Assembly: GCF_000002235.5 (NCBI RefSeq)
Contig: NW_022145611.1
Span: 8,004,242 to 8,068,241 of the forward strand
Direction: 5' to 3'
Length of the DNA: 64,000 nucleotides
Origin: Strongylocentrotus purpuratus
Lineage: Eukaryota > Echinodermata > Echinoidea > Camarodonta > Strongylocentrotidae
In this document: one piece after another, positions 46,623 through 57,945 of the stretch
Layout: the number at the start of each line of letters is the position of its first letter
Numbering within the stretch: position 1 is the first letter of the stretch
Made by a program: the position numbers and the translations under genes
Notes under the pieces: generated by a model
The model's input: the letters and a program-made list of their open reading frames with translations, nothing else
Told to the model about the DNA's origin: nothing
Databases searched by the model: none

Positions 46623-46797
46623 TACAGTCAAACCTGTCTATAGCAACCGACCAAGGGAAACACAAAAAGTGGCCTTTGAAGACAGGTGGTCTTTGAAGAC
46701 AGGTTCGTTTAGTACATGTTTCAATGAGAAACCATTTTCAAGGGAAACAAAAAATGTGGTCTTTGTAGACAGGTGGTCACTAAAGCAGGTTTGACTA
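46623..46797. mobile_element. TA-flanked MITE, family B copy 2
   Basis: 175 bp from TACAGTCAAACCTG to CAGGTTTGACTA. It is close to 2470-2643, including TTTCAATGAGAAACCATTTT and GTGGTCTTTGTAGACAGG. It lies in the last intron of the inositol kinase gene. Confidence 0.75.
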
Positions 46798-46799
46798 AG

Positions 46800-48160
46800 T
46801 ACCCTCTGGTTCTCAACAGGCAATATCTTTCATAAAATGGTCTCTAAAAATTCCCCATGAAGGTAACAATACTACACTCCTGGAAGAAAAATATAGCTAT
46901 TCTCAGTCCCAACACGTAGTTAACACTTTCATTCTAGGGCAGGCGTTTGCCACCTGAGGCACGGAAGGTGGTAAGGACATTCCTTCCTCAATGATTTCAA
47001 AAATTAGTCAACAAGAAACTAAACAAGTGAATTATCCTTGTGCAATTTCCGCAGCAATCCCTTGAAGATAACCACACATGCAGGATAATGAAGGGAAAAA
47101 ATGAATTTCCTTTGGCAGGAAATAAACGTGTGATTGCTAATAACACCTACGGGTATAATTAGCAAGACTTTCACTCGTGGCATTGCTCAAGTGCAAGAAA
47201 GGGATGAAATTAGTCTTGTATTTTCTTCAAATACTTTATTTTGATTTCCGCTATGCAGAATGTGGGGTTAAAATCCAAGGTTAATTATTCAAGAGGGAAT
47301 GATCCTATGGTTGTAGATTGCAAGGTGATAATGACTAATTCATTGATTTTTTTTAAAATAGAAAATCGAGGACCTTTACTGAATCTGGCCTCTATAATAT
47401 TGGAGTACGGAGAACGTACCTATTAAACCGGAAATGTAAAGTACATCATTGTATCACAAATAATGAAATATGTTTTAAAACCATGAGAGTCCACAATGCT
47501 TGGAGAGCATACATAGTTACCACAGACAATCATATAATATTGAATGGTTTTGAGTAGGATTAAAGGGTATATCTCACCAACTGATTTCACGAGTCGGAAC
47601 AACGACAGAAACATGCTCAACGTGAGTGCGATATACCTATACATCCATTGTCTTAGCCTTTGCGTATTCAAAAGCATATTCACTTCTTTTACGGGTGCGA
47701 TAATGAAAAAATATTGCATCGCCATCTAGGCACTTTTTCACAAACCATGAGATATTGTCTTTTAATTGCAAGGTCATGTGAGTACTATTGCGCAAACCGT
47801 AAATAAAGCAATTTCTATGGTCGGCTCAAAACCCTTCATATTAATAACCATGACTAATATTCAATTCTTGATTGATTGATTGATTGATTGATTTTATTTA
47901 TTTCATTTCATATAACAATTGTTTGAACAATAAAGAATATAGTTGACAAGGTAAGATCAAAATTATGAAATGAAACAGGAACCTACTTCACAAAGGGGGT
48001 ACAGTCAATGTTCTATTGACCATTTGTTAAATGGCCTATTTCTAACATCTAGAAAACATTTTTTTTGCATAAGGTTTCATAGTCTGTGAACTTATCTTCA
48101 CAACCACAGGGACCAATTCCAGTTTTCTTCTCGAGATGTTCGACTATTATACGTTCAGTT
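46800..48160. other. Last intron of inositol kinase gene
   Basis: Besides the MITE there is a (GATT)n run near 47871-47892 followed by TTTATTTATTTCATTTC, a pattern typical of retroposon tails. No other feature recognised. Confidence 0.5.
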
Positions 48161-48167
48161 CATTTAC

Positions 48168-48341
48168 CTCATGATTGCTAAAGAACGGTGATGCTTCCAG
48201 CGTTGCACGGATGGCTTTCAGTCTTCTGATATACCTGGCTTGGACTTCAGCGCCGCCGTCGACGAAGAAGTTGAAGCTCTCGCTGATCTGATCTCTAGTC
48301 TTCGTCGTCTTGAAGTCCCGACTCGAGTGGCCGTCTCCTTT
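48168..48341 (-). CDS. ITPK: Inositol-trisphosphate 3-kinase, exon 5 of catalytic domain
   Basis: 174 nt, exactly 58 codons in phase 0, between CCATGCAG and GAG|GTAAAT. It encodes KGDGHSSRDFKTTKTRDQIS, then a stretch with RYIRRLKAIRATLEASPFF and SNHE. DFKTTKTR and the LKAIR-TLE-SPFF block are hallmarks of IP3 3-kinases and belong to the part of the fold that binds the inositol phosphate. Confidence 0.93.
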
Positions 48342-48429
48342 CTGCATGGGTAAAAATTTAGCAATGATAAAATAGCGTATTCTGAAATGGGTATGTTGAG
48401 AGTAACTCTGAAGACATAGAGAGCTGTTA

Positions 48430-48775
48430 ATAATAATAATAATAATAATCTAGATTTATATAGCGCTTAATACGAAATACCGTCTCTTAGTGCTTTTACT
48501 GATCTATTCAGCGGATTCATTCATGCACAATGTGCACCATCTCCACTTCCTGGGGAGTATTCCTACCATATGGTCACCGTGAAAGCATATGGCAATTACT
48601 AACCCAAGTACTTTGGTCATCCTACCAGATCCCCATTTCTCTCTTGGATATTGAGTGGCAAATGTAGATTAATGCCTTGCCAGAGGACAGTAGTGCTAGG
48701 TTGGGGATCGAACCCACGACATTTGAATTTCAACTCAAGTGCCTAACCAACTCGGTCCTTTACTACACTTCTAAG
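48430..48775 (-). mobile_element. tRNA-derived SINE with AAT tail
   Basis: Read on the minus strand, GACCGAGTTGGTTAGGCAC (A box) and GTGGGTTCGATCCCC (B box) form a tRNA-like head near 48695-48770. The body follows, and it ends GCGCTATATAAATC with an (ATT)n tail at about 48430-48452. It sits in the intron between inositol kinase exons 4 and 5. Confidence 0.75.
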
Positions 48776-48910
48776 CTTATAATATATCCTATTTGAATTT
48801 TAAGTCAAGTGCTTAGACCACTCGACTACAAAACTTCTAAGCTTATAATATATCCTATTAAAGTAGGAGCTTGTTCCACAAGTAAAAATATGTTTGAGGA
48901 AAATATTCAT

Positions 48911-48986
48911 TTGTTGAGAGCCAGAAGGGCGTCGACTATGTGTCACTGTATACCAGTTAATGCCCTTCTGGCTCCAAACAGATCAG
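48911..48986. repeat. Hairpin repeat (GCCAGAAGG family), copy 3
   Basis: TTGTTGAGAGCCAGAAGGGC and GTTAATGCCCTTCTGGCTCC, about 30 bases apart, are inverse. This is the cleanest copy of the family. Confidence 0.75.
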
Positions 48987-49059
48987 TCCTTCCAAGAAAT
49001 GCACATCTGGAACAACAAATGAAGTTCTTGTTTCCTAAGCTTGGCACATTCTCATGAGA

Positions 49060-49855
49060 TTCAAATCAACTTTAGAATAGGGAGAAGTAAAACCGAATTT
49101 GCCTGGAGACATACACACACCATCCTCGTATGTCGGTCGCTAGGACAGATAGTAAATAAGAACTTAATCAAGCTGTATTGAAAAACTTGAACCGTTCACC
49201 TTGCAACAAAGGGAAAGTAAGAGATCAGGTGGACTGTGAAATTGAGGGATATTACCACCAAATCAGTCGACACTTGGTCTCTTTGATAATCACGATGGCA
49301 GAGAAAAATGTATGTTAAGGACAAGAGATATGGAAAGCAAGATTGAGAAAGAGTGATGAAGAAAGAAAAGAGGTATAATATACTAAAAAGAGATATATCT
49401 TGTAAATAGAAGAACGGAAAGTGATTGTAGAGAGTAATATATAATAAGAGACATAGCGACATACTAAAGACTAGATATAGGGGAAATGACACTGTGAAAA
49501 GGATATATCATAAAAGAGAGGGGAATAAGAAGTGGAATCATAGATGTACATGTAGAGAAAGAGTTGAAGACAAAAAGATGAAGACTGCGAAGGCTAGAAG
49601 ATTTTTTTGACCTTGAGTATCTGACCGAGCAATAATGACATTATATGTAATATAATAATAATTTAATATTGAAGCATGAATAGAGAGAGAGAGGGAGATT
49701 TATCATGGGGAGAGTGCGATGCTGAAAGTGACAGAATCGGATGAATCTCCATAGAAACGAAATATAGATGCATGCAAAGATTATAAAAGATTATAATATA
49801 ATATAAGCACGAGAGACTAATGTACTTACAAGGGAGGTGGGTGTGTATGTGGGTG
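49060..49855. other. Intron sequence, purine-rich in part
   Basis: From about 49310 to 49730 the plus strand is rich in GAGA and AAGA words without a regular period. No exon seen. Confidence 0.4.
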
Positions 49856-49857
49856 AG

Positions 49858-49921
49858 ATGAGGAGAGGAGAGGAGAGGAGAGGAGAGGAGAGGAGAGGAG
49901 AGGAGAGGAGAGGAGAGGAGG
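49858..49921 (+). repeat. GAGGA pentanucleotide repeat
   Basis: (GAGGA)n for about 60 bases, very pure. A C homopolymer and CCCCTCC words follow near 50015-50040, just past the splice donor of the exon at 50072. Confidence 0.9.
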
Positions 49922-50071
49922 AGACGAACGGAGAGAGAGATGGGGAAAAGTGGGAGAACAGGAAATTTTATGATCTTATGATGCCCACAAACGGAAAATA
50001 AAGCAAGACAATTACCCCCCCCCCCCCTCCCCTCCCCTCCAACCCTCCCCCGAAAAATAATTGATCCTTAC

Positions 50072-50221
50072 CTTGACACCTTCTATTCTGAAGCCGAGCG
50101 TCGCTGAAGAGCTCACATATTCCCTCCATTGCATGTAGCGTGGCTTGATGATGGCTTGCCTGTTCTTCTCCTCCTCCGTTGGTGCGTTGGGGTCGATCTC
50201 AATCATCTTCTGATACATGTC
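50072..50221 (-). CDS. ITPK: Inositol-trisphosphate 3-kinase, exon 4 of catalytic domain
   Basis: 150 nt, exactly 50 codons, between TTCTCAG and CAAG|GTAAGG. It encodes [19 protein letters not shown], then [19 protein letters not shown] and RIEGVK. The KMI-DP-APTEEE and [20 protein letters not shown] blocks match IP3 3-kinases specifically and not the related IP6 or IPMK kinases. Confidence 0.95.
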
Positions 50222-51325
50222 CTGAGAAGATAATTTAAGAGGGATGAAAAATAATTGATAAGATTTATTCATTTATTTCTCTTTGTAACCAATTCCCATC
50301 TCCCACAAATGATAATATAAACAGCCTAACAACATCTATGATTCATTCATAATTATCAAAATATGCAATTTCTTCATTGAGAAACACAAATCGTGAATAA
50401 CTGAAGGCGTGGCTTTAAGATGTAACAACATTTAGAAACGAATGAAATTACGATGTGGAAGAGTTATTGTAGATGCAATTATGAGAGGTACACATCTCTA
50501 TAAATTTAGTTCATTCGTAGTGAAAGCAATTTGATTGAGGATGAAAGGGAATAACAAGAAGGGAGTGATTAGAATATATTTAATATAAAAATAAAATGCA
50601 AGATTCAGTATCATGATCAGAGTTTGCATAAAAACAAAAAATATTTGTGTATTATTTTGTTATTCTCTATTTTCAGACAAGGGATGTAATGAGAACTACT
50701 ACTTAGTTTCAATGGCTTTTTGAACCCTTATCACTTTCTTGTCCAGTAAAACATTTAGAAAGACAGTTATTTGTTGCCACCTTTCAGAGTTTAAATATTC
50801 TAATGCTGATCAATGTTGTAATATACATGTGTTGAATATGAGGATTTTGAAATACAGTTATTTGTTTATATCGAAATATGCAGTTTCTTGTACATTACCG
50901 GGGGGGGGGGGGGGGGGGAATTATGTAACTGTTAGTTCTTTATGATCCAAGTCATGGAGTACATTTATTTATTGAAAGTTTGTTTACATTTTATATAATA
51001 ATCGACCATGCCCTGCTATTAAATTGTTTTGTTTTATTTTACATTTGGAAATGAAATAAATAAAATGATATGAAAGGAATTTGTCTTCCCTGTATAAATA
51101 TAATAAATGAATAGATAGAAAAACATATATGCGCTTATACAACTTTTTAATGACTCCAACGCAAAAATAATACAACTAAAACTGCAGTTGGTTATTAAAC
51201 ATTCCTGATATATCGCCTTCAATATGTTAAGACCAGCCTTGCTCTAAAAGAAACTGAAAGCATGCCATATTCCACAAAGGAATCATCTACTACGCTGCAG
51301 AATCTCTATGCAAAAATTTCTTTGA
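50222..51325. other. Intron sequence
   Basis: AT-rich intron DNA with a G homopolymer at about 50901-50918. No exon or paired repeat ends seen. Confidence 0.4.
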
Positions 51326-51339
51326 GTTGCCATAGCAAC
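51326..51339. promoter_or_regulatory. Perfect RFX X-box-like palindrome
   Basis: GTTGCCATAGCAAC fits the RFX factor X-box consensus (GTNRCCNNRGYAAC) at every position. It lies in the intron between inositol kinase exons 3 and 4. Whether it is used is unknown; a single 14-base match may be chance. Confidence 0.35.
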
Positions 51340-51521
51340 CGGACTAAAAGCTTCAAATACCTGAACAATTGAGGATGCTGCCTGCATTATGCGGTAGTGG
51401 CAGCTAATTTGCGGATGGTCTCTTTTCATCATAGCGCCATATTTCATATGTACTTCATTGATGTTATCATTTTCATGTTTTTTGCACGTTGATAGTGTGT
51501 GGTGTGTGGCATTTCGCCCCC

Positions 51522-51545
51522 TCCCCCCCCCCCCCCCCCCCCCCC
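51522..51545 (+). repeat. C homopolymer
   Basis: More than 20 consecutive C, preceded by CCCCCTCC. One of several long G or C runs in the window. Confidence 0.9.
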
Positions 51546-51884
51546 TCTTGACGTCAGAATGAATGTGTAATGCATTATGGGCATCAAAAGGTTTGCATTA
51601 TTCATTAATTATGGTGTCATGGCAGTCAAAAACATGTTGTGAAATCGTATCACCCGAAGTGACGGTGATCCGACGGGTTTTGATTTTGTCAAAGATATTT
51701 GTCTAAGAAATTAACCGCTGAGCAACTGACGTACAATCGCAATAATATTTTTTCATTTGCTTAATCTGACCATGATTTTTTTCCATCTTTTCAGGGATTT
51801 CTTACAAGATAAAACCAAAACAACCTCAAATTTAAAGGAGGAAATAATAATAATAAAAAATATGTCTTGTTTACCCAGTACAGC

Positions 51885-51935
51885 TTCATTATGTCGATAC
51901 TGTTCTCCCTGAGGGCCCTGCAATCATATTATTAT
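51885..51935. repeat. Fragment of dispersed repeat
   Basis: TACTGTTCTCCCTGAGGGCC, then CTGCAATCATATTAT, matches 32082-32110 closely. Only this fragment is recognisable. Confidence 0.5.
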
Positions 51936-53090
51936 GAATCATTATGAAATTGATCCATAACCGGTTCATTTCTCGATTTCAAAAGCTGATTGACACATTT
52001 CGGAGCTAGCACTTCTTAAGAAATGAGAGATGAAACGAGATCCATGAAAGAGATAGCTCCGGAAGATAATACTCTGAGCCAAAATAATGATACAAAGACT
52101 CGTTCGTTCGTGTCTCCTTAGATCAAGATTACTGTAATCTTGATCTTCGGAGTAGTTGCTACAACCGGCCATGTCAGACACGTTGCCCCGGGGTGCGAGA
52201 TAGGACTCTTGTAGCGTGCCCCCATACGAAGACTAGAAGCCATACTTTCAAAACCCAGGAAACTCCAATAAAAATAATGATAATAATAGTAAGTCCATTT
52301 ATAACATATATAACGAAGCTACTATATGAATATACTCTACTGTGCTTAATACAAAGTATCATATCATTACCTCGGCTGTAGCAGAGCCGATAATGTAATG
52401 AAATATAGAAGAGCATGCTATATTTGGCAGACCAAACTACTTGATTGGGTAATGAAGGAGCAACAATAGAAGCAATCATGTTTAAATAAAAAGAAAACTT
52501 CACTTGATCACTTTTCCTCATCAAATATGATTGGCTTACAAGACATGATGAAACATGGTCTGTATAAATGCCAAAGGCTTTCTGTTTGAGGCATTCTTGT
52601 CTTTTATTTCAGAAAAAAATAATTACACTTTGCGAAGAAGAGAAGAAGTGAAATCAATACTATTCTTAAAATAAGTTTGTTTTCCTGATTTCAAAAAATC
52701 AAATGTTGTTGGTTACTGAGCCAAAAACTTCTAAGAAGAAGTTTAATCAATGATTTAATTTTGCCTGTGTCACTTCTCTGTTTTTTTTCCACAATCAATA
52801 TTTTGGCTTTTGGGCAAAAATGAGCGAGAGATTTAAATATAAACCATAAAGGCTCTCAAATCTCTGTATTCTCGTTTCTAGTTCAGCCCAAAATATTCAC
52901 CTACAGAGAACATCACCTTGATCAATCCACCCCCAAAGGAGCATCTTTTCAGCTCAGAAAATGTATCAAGGACGCAAAATGCAGGTTGCTATTTTGGAAT
53001 GGCTGTTTAGGATTCTCACAGTAGGGATTAAAAGCATGCGCTCCTTGTAGGTATGAATTTCGAGGTAGCGAGTTATGAGACAGAAACGTT
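51936..53090. other. Intron sequence
   Basis: AT-rich intron. GATCAAGATTACTGTAATCTTGATC near 52122-52146 is a short perfect palindrome. No exon seen. Confidence 0.4.
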
Positions 53091-53094
53091 GATG

Positions 53095-53212
53095 TTAATC
53101 CACATTAGCCACTCTCAACCTAGGTGTAGTAAATGGGTACCTGGTAGCATATGGCTCCGTTAATTGTTGAGTGCCTTAGGGCAGCTTGGCTAAAGCAAGG
53201 ATATTAATTTGT
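53095..53212 (+). mobile_element. SINE-like fragment
   Basis: CCACTCTCAACCTAGGTGTA, ATGGGTACCTGGTAGC, GTTGAGTGCCTTAGGGCAGC and CTAAAGCAAGGATA are in the order seen in tRNA-related SINE bodies. No promoter boxes are recognisable. A C homopolymer follows near 53235. Confidence 0.4.
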
Positions 53213-53393
53213 ACTTTGAAAGCGCATTGAGCACCCCCCCCCCCCCCACTCCCCTGGATGGACATGTGTGCAATATAAACGTACAGTTAGCTATTATTAC
53301 CCAAATCACTATTGTCATTTTTTATTCATTATCACCTTGCTGTTACATATCTCTTCATTTGTGGAGGATACCATATCAAAACAAAATACAAAC

Positions 53394-53448
53394 CTTTCTG
53401 AGTTTGGGCTTTTCCCTCGCTTTCATGAGTTCCTCTTCGAGATACGTT
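53394..53448 (-). CDS. ITPK: Inositol-trisphosphate 3-kinase, exon 3 of catalytic domain
   Basis: 55 nt between TTTTGACAG and AAAG|GTTTGT. The first base completes an Arg codon, then TYLEEELMKAREKPKLRK, ending in phase 0. TYLEEEL-KAREKPKLR directly follows the DCKMG-R motif in IP3 3-kinases, so the order and phase agree with the neighbours. Confidence 0.92.
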
Positions 53449-53889
53449 CTGTCAAAACACAATATGAAAAAGAAGGAAAAAAATGATCAAAGATAAGAAT
53501 ATTGTCACTGTGCTTCATGGTGATCAGTAATCTACCTGATCATCTTCAAAGATAGAGAGGGAAACAAGTTTTGATAACCGCAAAGAGAGGCAAGATCACT
53601 ATCGGAAACATGAATATTTATGCTGTATTAGTACACCTAGAGTTACACTATCTTTTCACGATCATTTTGTGATTATCAGCTCATCTTAATCTCGTGAAAT
53701 ATGGACTTTGAGCATGAATACATACGTTACATTTATACACACGCAGGGTCGGGTAAACAAAACACTTTTACGTTTGTAACCCGAACTGATTCGGTAAGCG
53801 TGGTTTCAATTCTGTGACGTGGTTTATCAATGGGATATTCTGATTTTTGTTAAGATTGCAAGAGTTTGACTACTCCATAAAAGGAAATG

Positions 53890-54228
53890 CACAATGATCA
53901 GTCCAATTTCCTGATCATACTTTCACTTTTGCTTCTTGTTTTTGTAAAGAGAGATCAAATTTCTGTTTTGAAAGATTGCTCAATAATGTTTTTGACATTT
54001 TCAGTATTAGAACAATGTTTTCTTTTTGTTACTTTAATATCACATAGAAACTTAGAGAGACAAGACAGAAAGAGACCCGGAACAGACAGAAGTAGAAAGG
54101 GGGAGAGAAAAGAGGGAAAAAAACGATGGAAAAGAGAGAAAGAGAGTGAGAAAGACAAAGAGAAAGAAAGAGACAGAGAAAGAAAGAGAAACAGAAGAGA
54201 AACGGAGGGAAAGGGAAAAGAGAGAAAG

Positions 54229-54292
<64 letters not shown>

Positions 54293-54300
54293 GAGAGAAA
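53890..54300 (+). repeat. GA microsatellite and purine-rich stretch
   Basis: Purine-rich sequence from about 54050 grading into pure (GA)n at about 54231-54288. The 172-codon frame crossing it has a Lys/Arg/Glu-rich end due to the repeat and is not called as a gene. Confidence 0.8.
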
Positions 54301-54457
54301 GGGAGATACGTTGAACAGTTCAATTCAACTATTGTGTATTCTCTGTCCAATCAGCCTCTGAACCCTTTGGCTCAAATTGGCATAATGGAAACACCTTACA
54401 GATAACTTAGTATCATATGATGGTCAATAGATGGTGCAGTTTAGACTGGCCACTTAC

Positions 54458-54530
54458 CTTGTTCCCATTTTGCAATCCATGACGGAAGGGTTGTCAAACT
54501 CACCCAGAAGATCCTGCATTTGAACGTATT
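54458..54530 (-). CDS. ITPK: Inositol-trisphosphate 3-kinase, exon 2 of catalytic domain
   Basis: 73 nt between TTGCAATCAG and ACAAG|GTAAGT. Two bases complete a Lys codon from the previous exon, then YVQMQDLLGEFDNPSVMDC, KMGTR. It contains PSVMDCKMG, the PxxxDxKxG signature of the inositol polyphosphate kinase family, in which Asp and Lys contact the inositol phosphate. Confidence 0.95.
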
Positions 54531-55059
54531 CTGATTGCAACAAAGATTGTTGGTTAAGGAAATTATCAAAATGTTAAACTTACTCTTGAATTAGCATGAA
54601 TCTGCATCAAACAGAAATGTAAGAATAAACCCAAAATTAAATTCATTTACATAGTTAAATTGGTTCATCATCTCTTTTAATGTATTTGAAAGCATAACAT
54701 AGAGCAAAATCACAATTACTTGTAAAGCACATTTTGTTTAAAATATTCCTTATGCAATTTAAAGCATGTTACAACAAAGATTGAATCTACCACATCATTT
54801 AACCAGAAACTTTAGTAAATTGTACAAATTCATCAGATTACCGGTAGTTGAAATATTCATAGCCAAAAAAAGAAAACCAAATTACAAACTCTAATTTTTA
54901 AAGATTTTCAAATTTTGATGTGATAATTATCAATATTTGTGAAAGTTCCAAGTTTCACAACAACTTTTTGTTTAAAAGTAATTTCAGAAGATTCACTCTG
55001 TCCTCTGCGTAATTATCTTAGCAACAATTTATTTTCTGGTTGGTTTGTGTTAAGGATAC

Positions 55060-55200
55060 TTTCTGAGTTCCTCTCTACGATTCCCTTGTATTCCGGTATA
55101 TACGGTCTCAGGACGTCTGACATTAATGAGCTCAATGCTGTCTGTTCCTTCGGGCAGTATTTCTTGAGGATGGTACCATATTCACCGGCTTTGAAGTTAC
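55060..55200 (-). CDS. ITPK: Inositol-trisphosphate 3-kinase, exon 1 seen of catalytic domain
   Basis: 141 nt between CTTCCTCCAG and GAAA|GTATCC. With the five exons below it this gives about 269 continuous residues of the catalytic domain of inositol-1,4,5-trisphosphate 3-kinase, a cytosolic enzyme that phosphorylates IP3 on the 3-position to make IP4 and so damps calcium release. This exon encodes NFKAGEYGTILKKYCPKEQT, then LSSLMSDVLRPYIPEYKGIV; FKA-GxILKK and LM-DVLRP-xP-Y are typical of the domain's start. All six exons join in phase. The preceding residues, usually a Trp-x-Gln-Leu-x-Gly-His segment, and the calmodulin-binding and N-terminal regions were not found up to 64000, so the 5' part is missing or lies beyond. 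Vertebrates have three paralogues (A, B, C), and this single gene cannot be assigned to one. Confidence 0.93.
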
Positions 55201-55204
55201 CTGG

Positions 55205-55955
55205 AGGAAGACGCAGACAAGAAAAGAAGAAAACAATTTAGATTCATCACCGGATAGATACAAGATTGACAACAATTCGGCATCGATATTGTGAACCGAT
55301 GAAACCGACCAGTAAAATGTATGACGGATTCATTGGTTCATAATAACGCACATGAATTGTAAGGAACACGTCAAACAGTATGTGTGTTGCCTTGCCAGCA
55401 TCTGGCAACTTTTCTTTTAGGATAACTACCACCAACTGACAACTTCGCAAAGTTTGATACCATATGGCCGACAAGAACTGACCATCTAGTCTAATTTGAC
55501 ACTTAAAAAAGGTTCCATAAAGTCTTAGGTAGACCCTAAGGGGTTCACTAGCATCTGACTCTCTCCCAGCTTCATTTCACTATGAACACCAAGTTGGTTC
55601 ATGGCTATGTTAAGACTTGCAAATACGTTCCATTACCAGCCATTCCCAACAAATTGTCAGACATTGGTTCAACTCTGCACTTCTTCTTTTTACTTCCAAA
55701 AACAAACAAACACATCTCTTATTCACTTTCAGGAACTTAAATATCCCGACAAGAGATACCATTGCTAAGCGTTGCTACACCAGAAAATGGTATAACAGAG
55801 GAAAGCCCACGCTATATGAAGAACTCTCCTTTCTCCATATTGAAAGAGCTTAAAGTAATCCCCATCTAGAACAATTCAATCCATCAACCCAGCAGTTTCT
55901 GAGATCTGACAATCTAAATCCCCCTTCAAAGTGGCTGCTAGCTTCATCGGGATAT
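55205..55955. other. Upstream intron or 5' region, nothing recognised
   Basis: No further inositol kinase exon identified. Open frames here are short and without domain character. Confidence 0.4.
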
Positions 55956-55960
55956 CATCA

Positions 55961-56030
55961 GCAGAGAACCAGAAGGACGCTACTCATATACTTCTACACA
56001 GACTCAAAGCCTTTCTGACTCTCAGCAGAA
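55961..56030. repeat. Hairpin repeat (GCCAGAAGG family), diverged copy 4
   Basis: GCAGAGAACCAGAAGGACGC and GCCTTTCTGACTCTCAGCAG are imperfect inverses in the same arrangement as the other copies. Confidence 0.55.
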
Positions 56031-57860
56031 GACATATAAATCTATCCAAAAACTTCATCTTGCAATTTTCTTGTAAGCTGCACTACATCATCTGAGCTTC
56101 ATCAACCATTTGAATACAAACGGAATGAATAATGCTTTCTAATCTTGGTAAATGTCAGAAAATAGTTAAGCCTGCAATCCCAGGAAAGTGAAATCCTTCA
56201 TGGAACTGGGGATCTTTAAAATGATTTTAAAAAAGGAAAAAACTTTAAATATAATATTAAATTAATTGATATCAGGAAGTAAAGTAGCAATGTTCTTGAT
56301 TTGATGAAATGAATTGGATAAGGAAATGGAATAATCAATAAAAGCGAAAGTAAATGTGATTTTGAAAAACAACACCAATGGTCTTTCCTAGTTTTGTTAA
56401 GGAAACTATTCAACACGAGTTACAGTAAAAGTATTTGATATATATCTGTATCTTAATATGCTTGAGGGAAAAAGGGAACTTTTCAAGCGAAATGGTCGAA
56501 TTAGTGTATTAAATGTAAGATTTTACTTTTCTTTGATTTCTAAATGAATTGATAGTAAATTCTGAATAAACATCAATTTTTCCTTAAACAAACAATAAAA
56601 TGTTGGATGAATTTTGATGGTTCACTGATAACATAACGCATAAAAACAAACACGTTTGCTTGCATGAAACGTTATGAAAGATTCCTTCCGCGAATGAACC
56701 AAACACAAGTTTAATGGCACCAAACTTCTGTAATTCGCAGACAGTTCTTGCTGCGAAAAAACGTGAAGGTTTTACATTGTGAATATTCCTGGTTTGATGG
56801 CGGCTTTCCACACCTCAATTTTTTATATTCTTTTGAGCAGCCTCGATTCACCAAAATATCATTCTACATGGTAATTTTTCAAAGTAAAATGCAAAGCAGC
56901 ACTGGTAAAAGTCTGCAGGGGAAAAGGAATAAAACCCACTTCAGGGCGATGATTACAAAACCATCAAAGAAAATGACAGTCCAGTGTATAGTAATATTGC
57001 CTTGAGAAAGCAATTATCGCGCTCTCTCTGTTTCTTTATATATACTTCTTGTCTTTTTTCCTTGAAGCGAAGATCGCAAGGGATATAATTGAGTCGCCAA
57101 AATGATAGCCCGACTCCCACTTGTAATGCAAATAATGCATCTTAATATCCTCGCCATAAGGCAGCAAAATGACAGGGGAACAAAACGAGATGAGAATTTC
57201 TATCTTTAACGATCGTTCTGATGCTTGCACTGAGCAATTTTTCGGCTTTGTTCACGCTTCTTAATGCATTTTTCCTTCGGGGGATGATGTATGTTTTTTT
57301 GACAGAGCTAATCTCACAAAAACTCAATAAACTTGTCTAAAGAAATATGAAAAGGTTACAAGAATAAAGAAGATTCAAAAGCAATGAATACACAATGAAA
57401 CAGGGAAGCGAAGGGATAAAAACCATACAGGTAATACGATTTATGCAATTTCTGCAACAGGTCTGTTAAGATTACGACCTCATATAAATCGCTGACACTT
57501 CTGTTGGGTCAAGAATTCTCATGAATTCATGTACAGTTGAATTTTGTGTTTCTATATACTGTAGATAAATAATCAAATTATCCCAGTTCCTTGCAATAAA
57601 AAAAGTTTATTGATGAAATATTATATGTGCTACAGAACCCTGGGGTGACTGGAGTGCATTAAACCACAAACAGAAAACCCGCTATCTCATGAAATGGCAA
57701 ATCAGTTCAAAAACTATTTTCTTTGCATCAAGTATTTGCCATCATTCAGCTGGTAATTTGAGCACCTTCCCCAATCTTGGCTAGTTCGTGGTTTGGCGAA
57801 TTAGGATCGGACGATAATTCTCTATTTTAGGGGACTATAAAATCGCTGGGCCAGGACCTA
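56031..57860. other. Intron or upstream region, nothing recognised
   Basis: About 1.8 kb of AT-rich DNA. No exon, RNA gene or paired repeat ends seen. Confidence 0.4.
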
Positions 57861-57869
57861 CAGGTTGGT

Positions 57870-57945
57870 GTTCACACGTGCCGGTCCAAGATGACGTCAA
57901 ACCCATGAGGGTGTTGACAGCCGGTGACGTCATCTCGGCGAGCGA
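57870..57945. promoter_or_regulatory. Paired CRE-type sites
   Basis: GATGACGTCA and TGACGTCATC form an inverted pair about 30 bases apart within a locally CpG-richer stretch. Each contains the full CRE palindrome TGACGTCA bound by CREB/ATF factors. It lies about 2.7 kb upstream of the first visible inositol kinase exon. It could be a promoter or enhancer or the core of an unrecognised repeat. Confidence 0.35.

Noticed and set aside
53887-54405. 172-codon plus-strand frame
   Set aside because: Its second half is the (GA)n-derived Lys/Arg/Glu string and its first half has no domain or splice support.
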